Shown piece after piece: positions 21,871 through 32,704 of a DNA stretch of 64,000 bases. Source of the stretch: Forficula auricularia (taxonomy: Eukaryota > Arthropoda > Insecta > Dermaptera > Forficulidae); contig JALMQS010000153.1 of NCBI GenBank assembly GCA_024734495.1, forward strand, positions 6,535,294-6,599,293. The letters are read 5' to 3'. Below the pieces are notes generated by a model that searched no databases, was not told the origin of the DNA, and saw only the letters and a list, made by a program, of their open reading frames with translations. A program made the translations under genes and the position numbers. The stretch's first letter is position 1. Every line of letters begins with the position of its first letter.

Positions 21871-22429
21871 CGAGTGTATTCCCTGAACTACAACTTATAC
21901 TGTAGGTAATTATATAAGTATACAACACAGAAATAACTTATTATTAGTGAGTCTCTTTTTCTTCATAAAAATTTATGGATTGAAAAAGTAACGATTCATA
22001 CATTTTTGCCGAGTTTTTACAGGAATAGTTTGACTGATTCTCTTTCATGATAAAAAAATTAAAATAATGTATACCTAAAGTTCATTTCATGTTGAATACA
22101 TTGGTTTTTGAATTATTCTGCTATCTTTAAAAATAGCTTGGCAATTGAACTTTCCGCAAACCACGTTTTTCATTAAAATATGCCCAACCACCATTTTAAA
22201 ATGGCTGCCAAAAAAAAACTATAGCATATAATTTTTTTTAAAGTATGGTTTTGTGAGTGTCTACCTATAGGGAACTCATGATAAAAAAATCAGGAAAATA
22301 TAAAATCATGAGCAACAAATTTTATTTATATTGGGCGATTTGAAATGGATTGACCCTATTATAAAAAGGAAAAAAATGCTGTTGCTGCTTCACAAAATAC
22401 ATTGAAATTTATATCGCGAATTCGCGACC

Positions 22430-22735
22430 GCCACAATAACCATACACCACTCTCAATTTTCAACTTCAGCGGTCGTCGGTAGACTGGACGCCGAGTGTGC
22501 AAACGTGCATTTACTCATGTAGGCCACTATTTCAGCGTCTAACCGACGAATGTAGTTGTCGGTAAAAAAACCGACGAAAGTAGGGGCAGTGGTCGGCTGC
22601 ATCGCTGCCGTCGACGTTAAATAATCCGATCGTTTATTTTACCGCCCAATGTGTAAGTCGCAATACCATCCTATGCGCCTCTACTGGCACGGTGGCATCG
22701 GCAAAAAACGCCAAGTGTGTTCCAGCCCTAAGGGT
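22430..22735. repeat. GC-richer stretch, likely MITE
   Basis: Contains repeated CCGACGAA/TTCGTCGG-like words (GTCGGTAAAAAAACCGACGA) and ends GCCAAGTGTGTTCCAGCCCT, a phrase common at ends of small TIR elements. A matching left terminus was not proven. Confidence 0.45.
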
Positions 22736-22807
22736 GGGAGAAAAACATCACAGAAACATTCCATGTCTGGTAAAAACATTCGTTAAAATTTTTAAGAAAA
22801 AAATAAA

Positions 22808-23527
22808 AACCGACTTCAAAAAATTAAATGCAACAAATATAAAAATACACTAAAAGGTATAAAATAATTATTATCTTATTTAGTTACAACTAAACGACGA
22901 AATATTAACACGAAATTACTTTTTAAAGTCGGTGCCAAACAAACTATACCTATAAGCGAGCGTACCCGCCAAACGTACTAAGTAAGATCCGTCGAGTGCG
23001 ATTCATAAAAGGTATATGTTTGGCACCAACTTCAAAAAGTAATTTCGTGTTAATATTTCGTCGTTTAGTTGTAACTAAATAAGATAATAATTATTTTATA
23101 CCTTTTAGTGTATTTTTATATTTGTTGCATTTAATTTTTTGAAGTCGGTTTTTATTTTTTTCTTAAAAATTTTTATTTTTCTCTTTTTAGTGATGTTATT
23201 AATAGTGATTATATCATCAGAACTTGACCAAATTAATATGACACCATCCTAAGACACCCCCTTTCGGATAAAAAAAGAACCATCGAAATCGGTTCATAAA
23301 CAAAGAGGTTAGGTCTAAACAAACCTAATAAAAAAGGTCTAATACCTATGGAAAAAAATCGAAAAAAAAATGGGACCAATCGGAAGCTAGACTGGACACA
23401 ATGCAAAAAAAATTTTCAAAATCGGTTGACAATTGGCGGAGATAAGAGGTAACATAGGCACAAAAAAAAAAAAAAAAAAAAAAAAATTCAATCGAATAGA
23501 GAACCTCCTCCTTTTTTGAAGTCGGTT
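22808..23527. mobile_element. GAAGTCGG foldback, complete copy with tail
   Basis: Palindrome 22808-23150, then a tail of about 375 bp with TGATGTTATTAATAGTGATT, GGACCAATCGGAAGCTAGAC and GACAATTGGCGGAGATAAGA. It ends CCTCCTCCTTTTTTGAAGTCGGTTAA, so both ends carry the same inverted motif. It holds a poly-A run at 23463-23486. Confidence 0.9.
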
Positions 23528-23864
23528 AAAAATAAAAATTTCTCACACTGTCATTGCTTGAATTTACGATGCATTTCCTCAAGTCATTTAATTTCAGAGA
23601 GGGGTCCAAGGGTTACTTGAAAGAGCGGAAGACTTTTGCAAGGTTTGGTTTGTCGGGGCGGAAAGGGCTTACAAATGAGCGTAATTAAAAAATTTCTTGT
23701 TAGATTTCAAACCTACATATATATTTTCAGTTATTTTTGAAACATAAAAAAAAAAAAAAAAAAAAACGGCAAAATCGATAGTTTTTTCTTCTCTTGCACT
23801 ATTTCAATACTTCCTATAACAAAAAACAATTTTCTTTATTAACTTGAAAAATTTGTATTTTCAG

Positions 23865-23923
23865 ATCTTCTGGATAAAGAAACAAATGAATATTTAAAAA
23901 GTTATCGAGAAAACAGATTAAAG
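23865..23923 (+). CDS. Gene 1, exon D
   Basis: 59-bp exon. The acceptor TTTGTATTTTCAG is before it and the donor AAG|GTAAAA after. AT completes the aspartate codon from exon C, then LLDKETNEYLKSYRENRLK, ending in phase 0. The next exon begins PKMDNRKQW in phase 0. The peptide is highly charged and probably helical. Confidence 0.75.
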
Positions 23924-24109
23924 GTAAAATGTTAAATAAATATTTAGAATATTTGTATGGATAAATATTTAAAAATCATAAAATCAACATTTTTTTGTTT
24001 GTTTTTATATTTTGATTCAAGATTAATTCTTATCTGTGTTTATAAGTGTAGTCGGTGAATTTTTTTTTTTTTATATAATAGATTCATTAATTCATTTATT
24101 TAAATATGG

Positions 24110-25046
24110 TCTTTCCGAAATAGATCAAGAGCCCAAGAGCGGCCAGACCTTCGTTATTTTATAAAAGCTGAAAGTTTTTCTGTGCATGTCCCCTATACAG
24201 GTAAGAACGACCAGCGACTATAGAGTTTGGGTTGTGGTTACTTTGGCAGGTAACAGGTAATAAAGGTGTATAAAATAGTACTTTAAATTCGTTAAAGTAT
24301 AAAGCTCAATTTTTTTATATTTTCTTCGGGATAACTTTAGAAATCTCGTCATCCATTGCCGGACACTTATGACAGTTGCTACCCCCTGCCAGACACCCCT
24401 AAACTTTAATAAATTATAATTATACTTTCGTTATAATATAAAAGATAAATTTTATATATGTTACTTGGCGACCTATAAAAAAATGTTACCTCAATAGGCG
24501 GACAGTTTTAATGGTTTTTACATAGATTTTTGACATTTCGGTTATTATTGATAACCATTGGTGAAGACATGGAGGAATCGACTTAAAATCAAAAATAACC
24601 ATTGATTCTTATCTAATACTAGAAGAATAACCTTATTGCATTCCATTTTTGTTGTTTTGACTATTAATGACAACTTCTACTGAAAACGTGGAAGAATCGA
24701 CTTAAAATCAAAAAGACTAAATTCTTTTATGGCAAACCACTCAAGCTTGAGTTTCTTAAAGTTTAGGGGTGTCTGGCAGTGGGTAGCAACTGTCATAAGT
24801 GTCCGGCAATGGATGACGAGATTTCTAAAGTTATCCCGAAGAAAATATAAAAAAATTGAGCTTTATACTTTAACGAATTAGTACTATTTTATACACCTTT
24901 ATTACCTGTTACCTGCCAAAGTAACCACAACCCAAACTCTATAGTCGCTGGTCGTTCTTACCTGTATAGGGGACATGCACAGAAAAACTTTCAGCTTTTA
25001 TAAAATAACGAAGGTCTGGCCGTCGTGGGCTCTTGGGCTAAAACCA
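24110..25046. mobile_element. Foldback element with a 119-bp-unit element in its centre
   Basis: Left arm 24118-24420 (CAAGAGCCCAAGAGCGGCCA, GTAAGAACGACCAGCGACTA, GAAATCTCGTCATCCATTGC) pairs with right arm 24768-25046. Between them 24520-24750 is a short copy of the 119-bp-unit family, ending CTCAAGCTTGAG. Confidence 0.85.
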
Positions 25047-25264
25047 AAGAGTGAAAACGTAATTTTTATGATAGAACTTGTTCATCTTTCGGTTGCCTAT
25101 CTCTCAGGTGTAATTAGCAGAGGCGTAGCCACGGGGGGGGGGGCTCATGGGATGACTAACGGCAACGACAAACCGTTTCTTATGGTAAACTAACCGTAAT
25201 TAAATATATTTCATATGTTTAATCAAGAATTATGCTAAATTGTTCTCTAATAAAGGGCCCCTCG

Positions 25265-25890
25265 CGCAAAAGTTTTGGGGTAGTTTTGATTTCTTGATCC
25301 TATGCGTTTTTTGGTGTGCTGAATTCGTATCTGAGATTTGTTAACAAAATTTCGTTTCAAAAATGAAAAAAAAAAAAAGGTAAAAAATCTCATTTTTTGG
25401 CGGTTTTTTCCTTATAACTCAAAAACTATCAACTTTTTGTAAATAATCTTCTTTTTCAATATAAAAGTTCATAAAATTTCCTACAAATGTTATCATTTAG
25501 GTTTTTTTCTACGACCAGCCGTTCGAGCTCAAGCGCTAGTTGAAAATTGGCGTATTTTTTCTGTTTCCGCAAATCCCAAAACCTCGCACCTTTTTCGATT
25601 TTTTTCCCATTTTGACTATGAAGAAGCACGTTTTCAACAAAGACCACTCTATATACATTTTTAAACAGGATTAAATTTGTTAAAATTCAAACAAAGTTTC
25701 ATCTTAATTGGATAATGGTAACCCGTGCCACAATGAGGTTGAAGTTTTGAAAATATGCAATTTTTTACAAAAAATCGCAGTTTTTCCTTCATAAAATGAA
25801 AACCACTCAAGCAAACCTCACATTCGGATTCAGCACACACAAAAACATAAAGGGTCGAAGAAATAAGCTTTTACTCTTTGTCAACGTTTA
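25265..25890. repeat. Dispersed repeat, inverted partner at 50515-51240
   Basis: Shares AAAATCTCATTTTTTGG, TTGGATAATGGTAACCC, TTTCTGTTTCCGCAAATCCC (inverted) and CACTCAAAAACATAAAGGG-like ends with 50515-51240. No frame is conserved between copies. Confidence 0.75.
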
Positions 25891-25939
25891 AAGGGAAGGG
25901 GTATATACATACGTACATACGTACGCACTGACCAATGGA

Positions 25940-26150
25940 TTTTTGGCCCCTTTTTGGCCTCTGGGGACCATAATTTCCAGTTTTATATCCTAAATCCAAT
26001 TTTCAACTATTAAGGGCATCGATTCCTTCCACCTAGAAGTTACAAATTGTTCATCTCTGAGATACAAGCTCTCAAGAGTCAGGACCCAGACAGCCCATTA
26101 CAATACTTCCACATTATATTCTATAGAATATAAATGTGAAAGTAAAAAAC
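25940..26150. repeat. Dispersed repeat, pair with 12950-13168
   Basis: Same order of words as 12950-13168, ending with the small dyad TATTCTATAGAATA. Upstream, 25905-25930 has CATACGTACATACGTACG. Confidence 0.75.
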
Positions 26151-26229
26151 TCTGAAAATATTTTGATTGTCGGTTTCGGCGTGGGACTGGCTCATATATT
26201 ATAATCCATAGTTTATTTCAATTTAAAAG

Positions 26230-26425
26230 GAAGTTTAAAAACAGTTTATATTATTATCTTATCCATTTTATCTCTATCTTTTGTATGCTTAATGGATTTT
26301 TTAGCCAGTCGAAGCTTGAAGTAGTGTCCGCCTAGAGGGTGGGCTTCCAGGCCAGCACGCCATCCTCACACGCTATCATTAACGCTTGGATTCTTCGAAT
26401 TCTACTAGAAAAAAAAAAAAAAAAA
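26230..26425 (+). mobile_element. Possible retroposon 3' end with poly-A
   Basis: GC-richer stretch (AGTGTCCGCCTAGAGGGTGG, AGGCCAGCACGCCATCCTC) followed by an 18-A run at about 26408-26425. It resembles a LINE or SINE 3' end. No coding segment or second copy was found. Confidence 0.4.
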
Positions 26426-26510
26426 CATTAAGTACTATCCCATTTCTAATAATAACCTGAATGACCTTTGATTTGATTGTCGTCACCCACCTTTGTTCTT
26501 TTTAACCGAC

Positions 26511-27020
26511 TTCAAAAAAGGAGGAGGTTCTCAATTCGACTGAATTTTTGTGTGTCTATGTTACCTGATATCTTAGCCAATTGTGAACCGATTTTTATGA
26601 TTTTTTTGGCATTGGGTTCAGTATACTTTCCGATTGGTCCCGGTATTGGACCTTTTTCGTTATGTTTGTTCAGGCATAACTTCTTTGTTTATGAACCGAT
26701 TTTAATGATTCTTTCTGCGTTTGGATCAGTATAGCTCCAAGATAGTCAAGATACCTTTGACCCCCACCCAGTCCGTAAAATTCCCTATTCTTCTTCTTTT
26801 CACGATGGAGGGGCCTTTAGGAATGCACCTTTTTGGTGTAACTCCTTCTCTCATCATTTTCATAAATAAAGATACCTAACTATTTATTTATTTTATGTAT
26901 GTTCACTGTTCAGCGATAGCTTTTTGCCACGTGGACCGATTTCGATGATTCTTTTTTTATTGGAAAGGGGTTGCCTTAGGGGTGGTCACATATTAATTTG
27001 GTCAAGTTCTGATCTTATAA
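26511..27020. mobile_element. GAAGTCGG family tail copy, interrupted by SINE
   Basis: Begins TTAACCGACTTCAAAAAAGG and continues like 59706-60110 (ATGATTCTTTCTGCGTTTGG, GATAGTCAAGATA, TTTTTGCCACGTGGA). It is interrupted at 26757 by a SINE 3' piece. Confidence 0.85.
26757..26868 (+). mobile_element. SINE 3' piece with 9-bp TSD
   Basis: Ends with CACGATGGAGGGGCCTTTAG, GGTGTAACTCCTTCTCTCAT. Flanked by AAGATACCT at 26748-26756 and 26869-26877. The empty site is visible at about 59947 in a related element, which proves insertion. Confidence 0.85.
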
Positions 27021-27174
27021 TCAATGACGAAATAACGTAAATCTCTAATTCTTATGAACAAATAATCGAAAATATAATAAATAAAATCTTTTATAAAAAA
27101 TCTTAAAACATTCATTTAAAAACCGCAAACGTTTCGAAGGGAATTTCTATATTTATGAATCAGAATTCATTAAC

Positions 27175-27930
27175 ATTTTTCTGGAGGATGGGAGGATGAG
27201 GAAAGGGATTACCAATCGACTTGATTGGGGAATATTGGAATTAATTATCGGAAAAGAGGTTTTTTTATCTAAATTAGATTTTTCTCTTATTAAAAACAAG
27301 GACTAAAGATGAATAAGGACACTCGATGGTAGATAATCTCTCCCGGAATCAAGCAAAAAATACAATGTATATATTAATTAATGTAAAATAATTGGTTTAA
27401 TAAAATTTATAAAAAAAAATTTTATAACATTTTCTGGATGGAAGGAATTGGTTGGAGAGATTGAGGAGATGGTAATTATTAATCATTTGATTGAGAATAA
27501 TGGAATTGAAATAATTATCGGAAAAAGGAGTTTTTATCTAATTAGATTTTTCCTCTTATTAAAAACAAGGACTAAAGATGAATAAGGACACTCGATGGTG
27601 AAGTAATCTCCGGAATCGAAGCAAAAATAATGTATACATTAATTAATGTAAAATAATTGCTTTAATAAAATTTATAAAAAATTTTATAACATTTCTGGAT
27701 GGAAGGAATTGGTTGGAAGAATGAGGAGATGGGGTAATTAAAACCAATCGACTTGGTTAGAATAATGGAATTGAAATAATTGTCGGAAAAAGGAGTTTTT
27801 TATCTAATTAGATTTCCTCTTATTAAAGCTAAGGACTAAAGATGAATAAGGACACTCGATGGTGGAGAAGTAATCTCCCAAAATCAACAAAAATAAATGT
27901 ATACATTAATTAATGTAAAATAATTGGTTT
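27175..27930. repeat. Three tandem units of about 245 bp
   Basis: Each unit has GAGGATGG/TGGAAGGAATTGG, TAATTATCGGAAAA, TTAAAAACAAGGACTAAAGA, ACTCGATGGT and ends TTAATGTAAAATAATTG. They are inverted relative to single units at 17.0, 18.7 and 35.0 kb. Units start near 27175, 27420 and 27669. Confidence 0.8.
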
Positions 27931-28019
27931 ATCTTAAAGGTTATGCTGTTTCTGATTCATTCGCCCGACCACTTTCTCTTATGAGATGCATGCAAGGTAT
28001 TATATTAAGTCACTATTAA

Positions 28020-28450
28020 TTAATAACATCACTAAAAAGAGAAAAATAAAATAATTTTTATAAAAAAAAAATAAAACCGACTTCAAAAAAATTAAATGCA
28101 ACAAATAAAATAATAAGAATTCAAAAATAAAATACACTAGAAAGATATAAAATAATTATTATCTTATGTAGTTCACAACTAAACGACGAAATATTAACAT
28201 GAAATCACTTTTTAAAGTCGGTGCCAAACAAACTATATAAGCGAGCGTACCCGCCAAACGTACGTAAGATCCGTCGAGTTCGATTCATAAAATGTCTATG
28301 TTTGGCACCGACTTCAAAAAGTAATTTCATGTTAATATTTCGTCGTTTAGTTGTAACCAAATAAGAATTTTACATCTTTTAGTGTATTTTATTTTATTTT
28401 TGAATTCTTTTTATTTTATTTGTTGCATTTAATTTTCTTGAAGTCTGTTT
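28020..28450. mobile_element. GAAGTCGG foldback next to exon E
   Basis: Palindrome from ACCGACTTC (28077) to GAAGTCTG (28440), with an extra AATAAGAATTCAAAAATA segment in each arm as in 60.3-60.7 kb. It ends only about 37 bp before the splice acceptor of gene 1 exon E, so it occupies the branch-point side of that intron. Confidence 0.85.
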
Positions 28451-28487
28451 TTTTTAATACATAATAACGAATTGAACTTTTTTTCAG

Positions 28488-28967
28488 CCTAAAATGGATA
28501 ACCGGAAGCAATGGGACATGTCCGATTTGTATTACTACACGAAAGAAGGGCCGATGATCAGCCCTGGGAGGGCGGTCTCCTCGGCGGTAGCGGCGGCGAC
28601 CGCGTCCCGGAAAACGCCCCCGCTCAAATACCTTCTGCCCTTGACAAAAGAATCCGACCCGCGGCTCAATGAGAAAGATTCCACCGATTCCATCGATACA
28701 ACAATCTCGGATGAGATCGTGCCAATTAATGACCAAGGGGATGGCGGCAGCGGGTACATAGAAGTAGCCATCAAAGAACAATTATCGTTTAGCGAGAAAC
28801 CGGAAAATCCGCTATATAAAATAATTGTTCCAAAGGAAAAGAAAAAAGTCAAAGCGAAAAAATCATCGGCGAAAAAAGGAACTAAAAAGGAAAAAGAGGA
28901 AAAACCGATGAAAAATAAACAGAAAGAAATTCGAGAAATTAAAAAGAAAGTGAAAAAAAGTAGATAA
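28488..28967 (+). CDS. Gene 1, exon E (terminal, 159 codons)
   Basis: The acceptor TTGAACTTTTTTTCAG precedes 28488. The frame PKMDNRKQWDMSDLYYYTKE continues to the stop TAA at 28965-28967. With exons A-D the protein is at least about 280 residues. The exon has an N-terminal block with KEGPMISPGR, an alanine-rich run and PPLKYLLP. A serine/aspartate-rich middle (DSTDSIDTTISDE) follows, then a C-terminal quarter made largely of lysine and glutamate. That tail suggests a nuclear or nucleic-acid or cytoskeleton-bound protein, but this is inference. There is no signal peptide, membrane segment or enzyme motif. Its G+C is far above the flanks, a strong coding signal. I do not recognise the family. 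Confidence 0.85.
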   Translation, partial: PKMDNRKQWDMSDLYYYTKEGPMISPGRAVSSAVAAATASRKTPPLKYLLPLTKESDPRLNEKDSTDSIDTTISDEIVPINDQGDGGSGYIEVAIKEQLSFSEKPENPLYKIIVPKEKKKVKAKKSSAKKGTKKEKEEKPMKNKQKEIREIKKKVKKSR

Positions 28968-29000
28968 TAAATAAATATGTAGCAAGTGTTCGAAAATAAA
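28966..29000 (+). promoter_or_regulatory. Polyadenylation signals of gene 1
   Basis: AATAAA at 28966-28971 overlaps the stop codon and another is at 28995-29000. They fit 3' end formation soon after the terminal exon. Confidence 0.65.
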
Positions 29001-29175
29001 TGGATTTATTCTAGCAATATCATTTTTTTATTGCCATTATTAATTACTAAATAACTATACACGAAGGTACGCACTCAGCTAACCCGTTTTGTTTTTGATT
29101 TTTTGAAAGAAGTCAGTCTTTACTTTGGCGCAGTGAATGGGAAATCCGAATGGTGAAAGTAAAATGTGCTTTTAA

Positions 29176-29640
29176 CCGACTTCAAAATAGGAGGAGGTTT
29201 CTCTATTCTGACTGATTTTTTTCTACTTTATATTTTTGTGTCTATGTTACATCAGATATTCCCGCCTATTGTGAACCGATTTTGAAATTTTTTTTGCACT
29301 GGGTTCAGTCTAGCTTCTCGATTGGTCCCATTTTTTCAACAGGTATTAGACCTTTTTTAACCTTGACTACAAAAAAGGAGAGAGGTTCTCCATTCGATTG
29401 AATTTTTTTTTTTTTGTTAGGTTTGTTCCAGGACTAACTTCTTTGTTTATGAGACTGATTTCGATGATTCTTTTTTTATTGGAAGAGGGGTTATCTTAGG
29501 GACGGTGCCATATTAATTTGGTCAAGTTCTGATATAATACAGTCATTGTCAATAGGATCAGTAAAAAGAGAAAAATAAAAAATAATTTTTTAAGAAAAAA
29601 TAAAAACCGACTTCAAAAATAGTCAAATGCAACAAATAAA
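29176..29640. mobile_element. GAAGTCGG family tail copies, rearranged
   Basis: 29176 TTAACCGACTTCAAAATAGG begins a tail. A second partial tail starts near 29360, and 29505-29640 has GGTGCCATATTAATTTGGTC and AACCGACTTCAAAAATAG. The palindrome is missing. Confidence 0.8.
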
Positions 29641-30640
29641 ATACACTGAAAAGGTGTCAAACCGTAACCTTTTGATGCATTCCTGTCTCGTTTGTTCTTT
29701 TTTTGTACATACTAGGACCTTGGTTTTATTCTTGTTTATTTTCATTTTGATTTCTTCTATTAGGATTTGGTTAATTCCATTCAGGGCGTCCTCTAATTCT
29801 TTTTTATTGCTTCCTAGAAGGGCATTTTTTATAGTGAAATTATATAAGAAATTTTTAACAGTGCAGGAAAAAGAAAAAATTCTCTTAATTCTTAATTCAA
29901 ATAATTTTGGTCAGAGAGGTTTTGCCCCATCCGCTCCAAAAGTCTGACTACGCTACTGATCATAACGAAAGTGTTGTTTCATGCCTTTTACTCGCAACTA
30001 TTGGTAAAAAAATCGCCATTTGTAAATTTTCAATTCTACTATTAAAAAAAAAAAACAATTGAAAAAAATAGCTTTTTTCAATTAACTCGAAAACTGCTTA
30101 ACATATTATTAAGAGCTGAAAATTTGGGTGAATTATTTAGATTTGGTAGCAAAACGATCCCCAAAGTGCTAATAGAAATCGCCGTGGGGGCAGATTTCCC
30201 ATGCATTTCCGGGTATACCCTTTAATTATTTTATTTTTCCTCATTGTGAAACACCACCAACACCAACCTATTATAATTTTAAAAATGTTTCACTATAAAC
30301 CCACACCGCGTACCCTCAGTTTGATTATAATTTAAATAAAAATATTTCTATCATTTTTCGTCATATTGATTGACCGCAGGTGACGAAATTGCATGTCTAG
30401 AATTGCGTCATCTTTTATTAGGTGTATTACTGAGTCACCTTTCACTCAGACAAGTCTGCGTTGAACAAAAGTTGTTTGATAAATTTGTATGTATAGTCCT
30501 TGGAGATTTTCGGCTGCTGAATTCGAGAATAAATTTCTTGTTTGGGTTATACAACACATAATATGTTCACAAAGTAAGTAATCAATGACGACGGTAAATA
30601 TAGAAAATCTGATCTAATATCGGCGCTTTGAAGAATAATA
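29641..30640. other. Unassigned intergenic DNA
   Basis: The 106-residue frame at 29627-29947 resembles no family I know, and its neighbour features are repeats. 30000-30240 is AT-rich. No gene is supported. Confidence 0.35.
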
Positions 30641-30644
30641 ATAG

Positions 30645-30680
30645 TACCTGGAGGCACCGAGCGATGCTCGGTAAATTCTT
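30645..30680 (+). repeat. ACCGAGC hairpin repeat motif
   Basis: Reads GTACCTGGAGGCACCGAGCG then ATGCTCGGTAA. It matches 36408-36440 and the inverse of 1905-1950. Confidence 0.55.
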
Positions 30681-30774
30681 CCATCAGTTAAAAGCTTTAT
30701 TTTAATATTATTTTTAAATTAATTTAAAATTCTGATAAAAAGCAGTCGTTTTTTATTTGAGAGCGGTTTTCAAA

Positions 30775-31390
30775 TAAAAAATAAACTGCAACGGATCGTT
30801 GCTAAACTTTATCCAAATTCATTTGAAATATTAATATGTTCTAGAGTAAAGTACTTTAAAATATAATTTTACTAAAAACTTTATTTAACCTTTTTTGTGG
30901 TTCCCAAGGTACTTAATTAGGATATTAAATTTCATCAAAATTGGTTAAGTCATTTTCAAGATATTTAGAAAAAACTAAAAAAGTACTGAAATAAAGTACT
31001 AATGTTTGTGGACCGATATGTACCAAAAAACTAATCAGCGCTTCATTTTGTTAAAATACTGGTAGGTTTTCAATTTCAATTCATTCGGTGCAACGGTGTG
31101 GAAAAATTCGTGGACGAAAAAAACGATAACACACATACATCCATCCATCCATCCATCCATCCCCACGCACTTCCAAAAAAAATGGCACTTTTTGGCCTCT
31201 CGGCGAGATTCCAGGTAATTTTTGGGAAAACCGTCACGTGCTAAAATTCAATCTCATTGAATACTTCAATTTGTGACCTTAATTGAGTCTATGGGTTCCG
31301 TAGTCTTTACCTGAGGACCCTTTGAAGTCGCGCTTGCCGCGAGAGCGATTCCAATACTTTCTCCCATGCTTTGCATTGGATAAAGTAAAA
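30775..31390. mobile_element. Truncated 119-bp-unit terminus joined to CATGCTTTGCATTGG repeat
   Basis: 30780-30840 is the CTGCAACGGATCGTTGC terminus without units. 30841-31390 is the inverse of 40898-41445 (ACTTTATTTAACCTTTTTTG, GGTACATATCGG, TGCTTTGCATTGGATAAAG). It includes an ATCC tetranucleotide run at 31138-31162. Confidence 0.8.
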
Positions 31391-31407
31391 ATACAAAAAT
31401 ATATAAT

Positions 31408-31515
31408 ATTCGCCCCCCCCCCCCCCACCTCCACACCGCTCGACCCCACCCCCCGAAACCTCGCCCTACCCCCGGATCACCCACCACTGCACCCCACCTC
31501 CTGCACCTGTTTTGA
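31408..31515. repeat. C-rich block, inverse of 535-655
   Basis: A run of Cs, then ACCTCCACACCGCTCG and CCACCACTGCACCCCACC. Low complexity. The proline-rich frames here are not genes. Confidence 0.5.
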
Positions 31516-31716
31516 TTCAACCATATGATTCATTTTTATTCATCCAATTGTTAATAAATAAAACCTATCAAAATGTGTTGTTTTTTTAGAAAATTGAGAC
31601 ATGCTTATGCGAAATATATTTTTAAATAAATTCTTGATTATTTTTTATCCTATTAAATAAATAAAGTTCTTTATAAAAACAATTATAAAACGTTTATTAA
31701 TATTTCTAATATCCAC

Positions 31717-31853
31717 AGACACCTTCAAGTCCTACCCAGCCCATAAAAACCCTTTTTTTCTTCTTTTTCACGATGGAGGGGCCAACCCAGGCCTTTAGGT
31801 GATGCACATTTTTGGTGTAACTCCTTCTCTCATCATTATCATTAAAAAAAAAA
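31717..31853 (+). mobile_element. SINE 3' piece
   Basis: Contains ACCTTCAAGTCCTACCCAGC, CACGATGGAGGGGCCAACCC, and ends TCATCATTATCATTAAAAAA. Same family as 11.5-12.2, 17.3 and 26.8 kb. Confidence 0.8.
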
Positions 31854-31859
31854 CGCTAT

Positions 31860-32245
31860 CCCACACATTTATTAAATAATAAAAAAATTATTCTAGAAAC
31901 GCCTTAAAATAAATAAACTTAAATATAATTGTTCATTCCTAGATTATAAATACATCGTATTAAAATCTCATTAAATTTATTCAAAAAAATGACGTTTTTT
32001 GCATTTTTTAATCAGAAGTTCTAAAACTAGAAAGCCCAAAATCTAATCAATTCTGCGGAATTGAAATAAAAACATTTCATCACATGGACGAAGTTTCTAC
32101 GACTTTCCATTCTTAAATTACTTGGGTATCTGAATCCAGACACCAGACAGAAAAAATATCCTAGTTGAAAATAATTTGTATCCATGTTCCAGACATTTTT
32201 TAACACAATGAAGAATTTTTGAATGAATTCAATACTACGCTCGCC
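31860..32245. other. Unassigned intergenic DNA
   Basis: AT-rich. The 76-residue minus frame at 32027-32257 has no support. Confidence 0.35.
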
Positions 32246-32410
32246 CGACAGACACACTGAAAAAACGATATATTTATAGTTAAGAAATTATATTTGATAT
32301 GAATAGATGGTGAAGTTAATTATGGCGAAATCGATTTCTGTTCTATATGAATAAATGATATACGTATTTTAAGTATTTTCATATTTTTGGAACAACTCTA
32401 GATATATTAA

Positions 32411-32604
32411 TAAGTTGTTGTAGGGAAATAAGGACAATAGCTTAAGCAAGTATTTTTTATTTTATGCAAAGTTTCGTCAACTTTGTTGACTTCCTCAGGG
32501 CTCAAACAAATTAATTTCTTTGCATATTTGTCATTTTATAAATATTCATTCTTAGCAAACACATATAGGCACAGATTGAAAATATTTCCTATTTAAATCT
32601 CTAG
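32411..32604 (-). mobile_element. 194-bp insertion with 17-bp TSD and hammerhead-like motif
   Basis: Flanked by CTCTAGATATATTAATA on both sides. The minus strand has CTGAGGA, a stem GTCAAC-AAA-GTTGAC and GAAAC (32470-32499). That is a hammerhead-like core, but no GUC cleavage triplet is seen after it. Confidence 0.6.
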
Positions 32605-32704
32605 ATATATTAATAGTTAAGATGCCACTATTAGAACCAAGAACCAATAATTAAATTATGAAAATATTGTTATTTAAGTTAAATAGTGAAATAGTTGAAT
32701 TTAA

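Noticed and set aside
28416..28852. Long open frames on the minus strand opposite gene 1 exon E (121 and 105 codons)
   Set aside because: They are antisense shadows of the real exon; splice site, coding composition and polyA signals support the plus strand.
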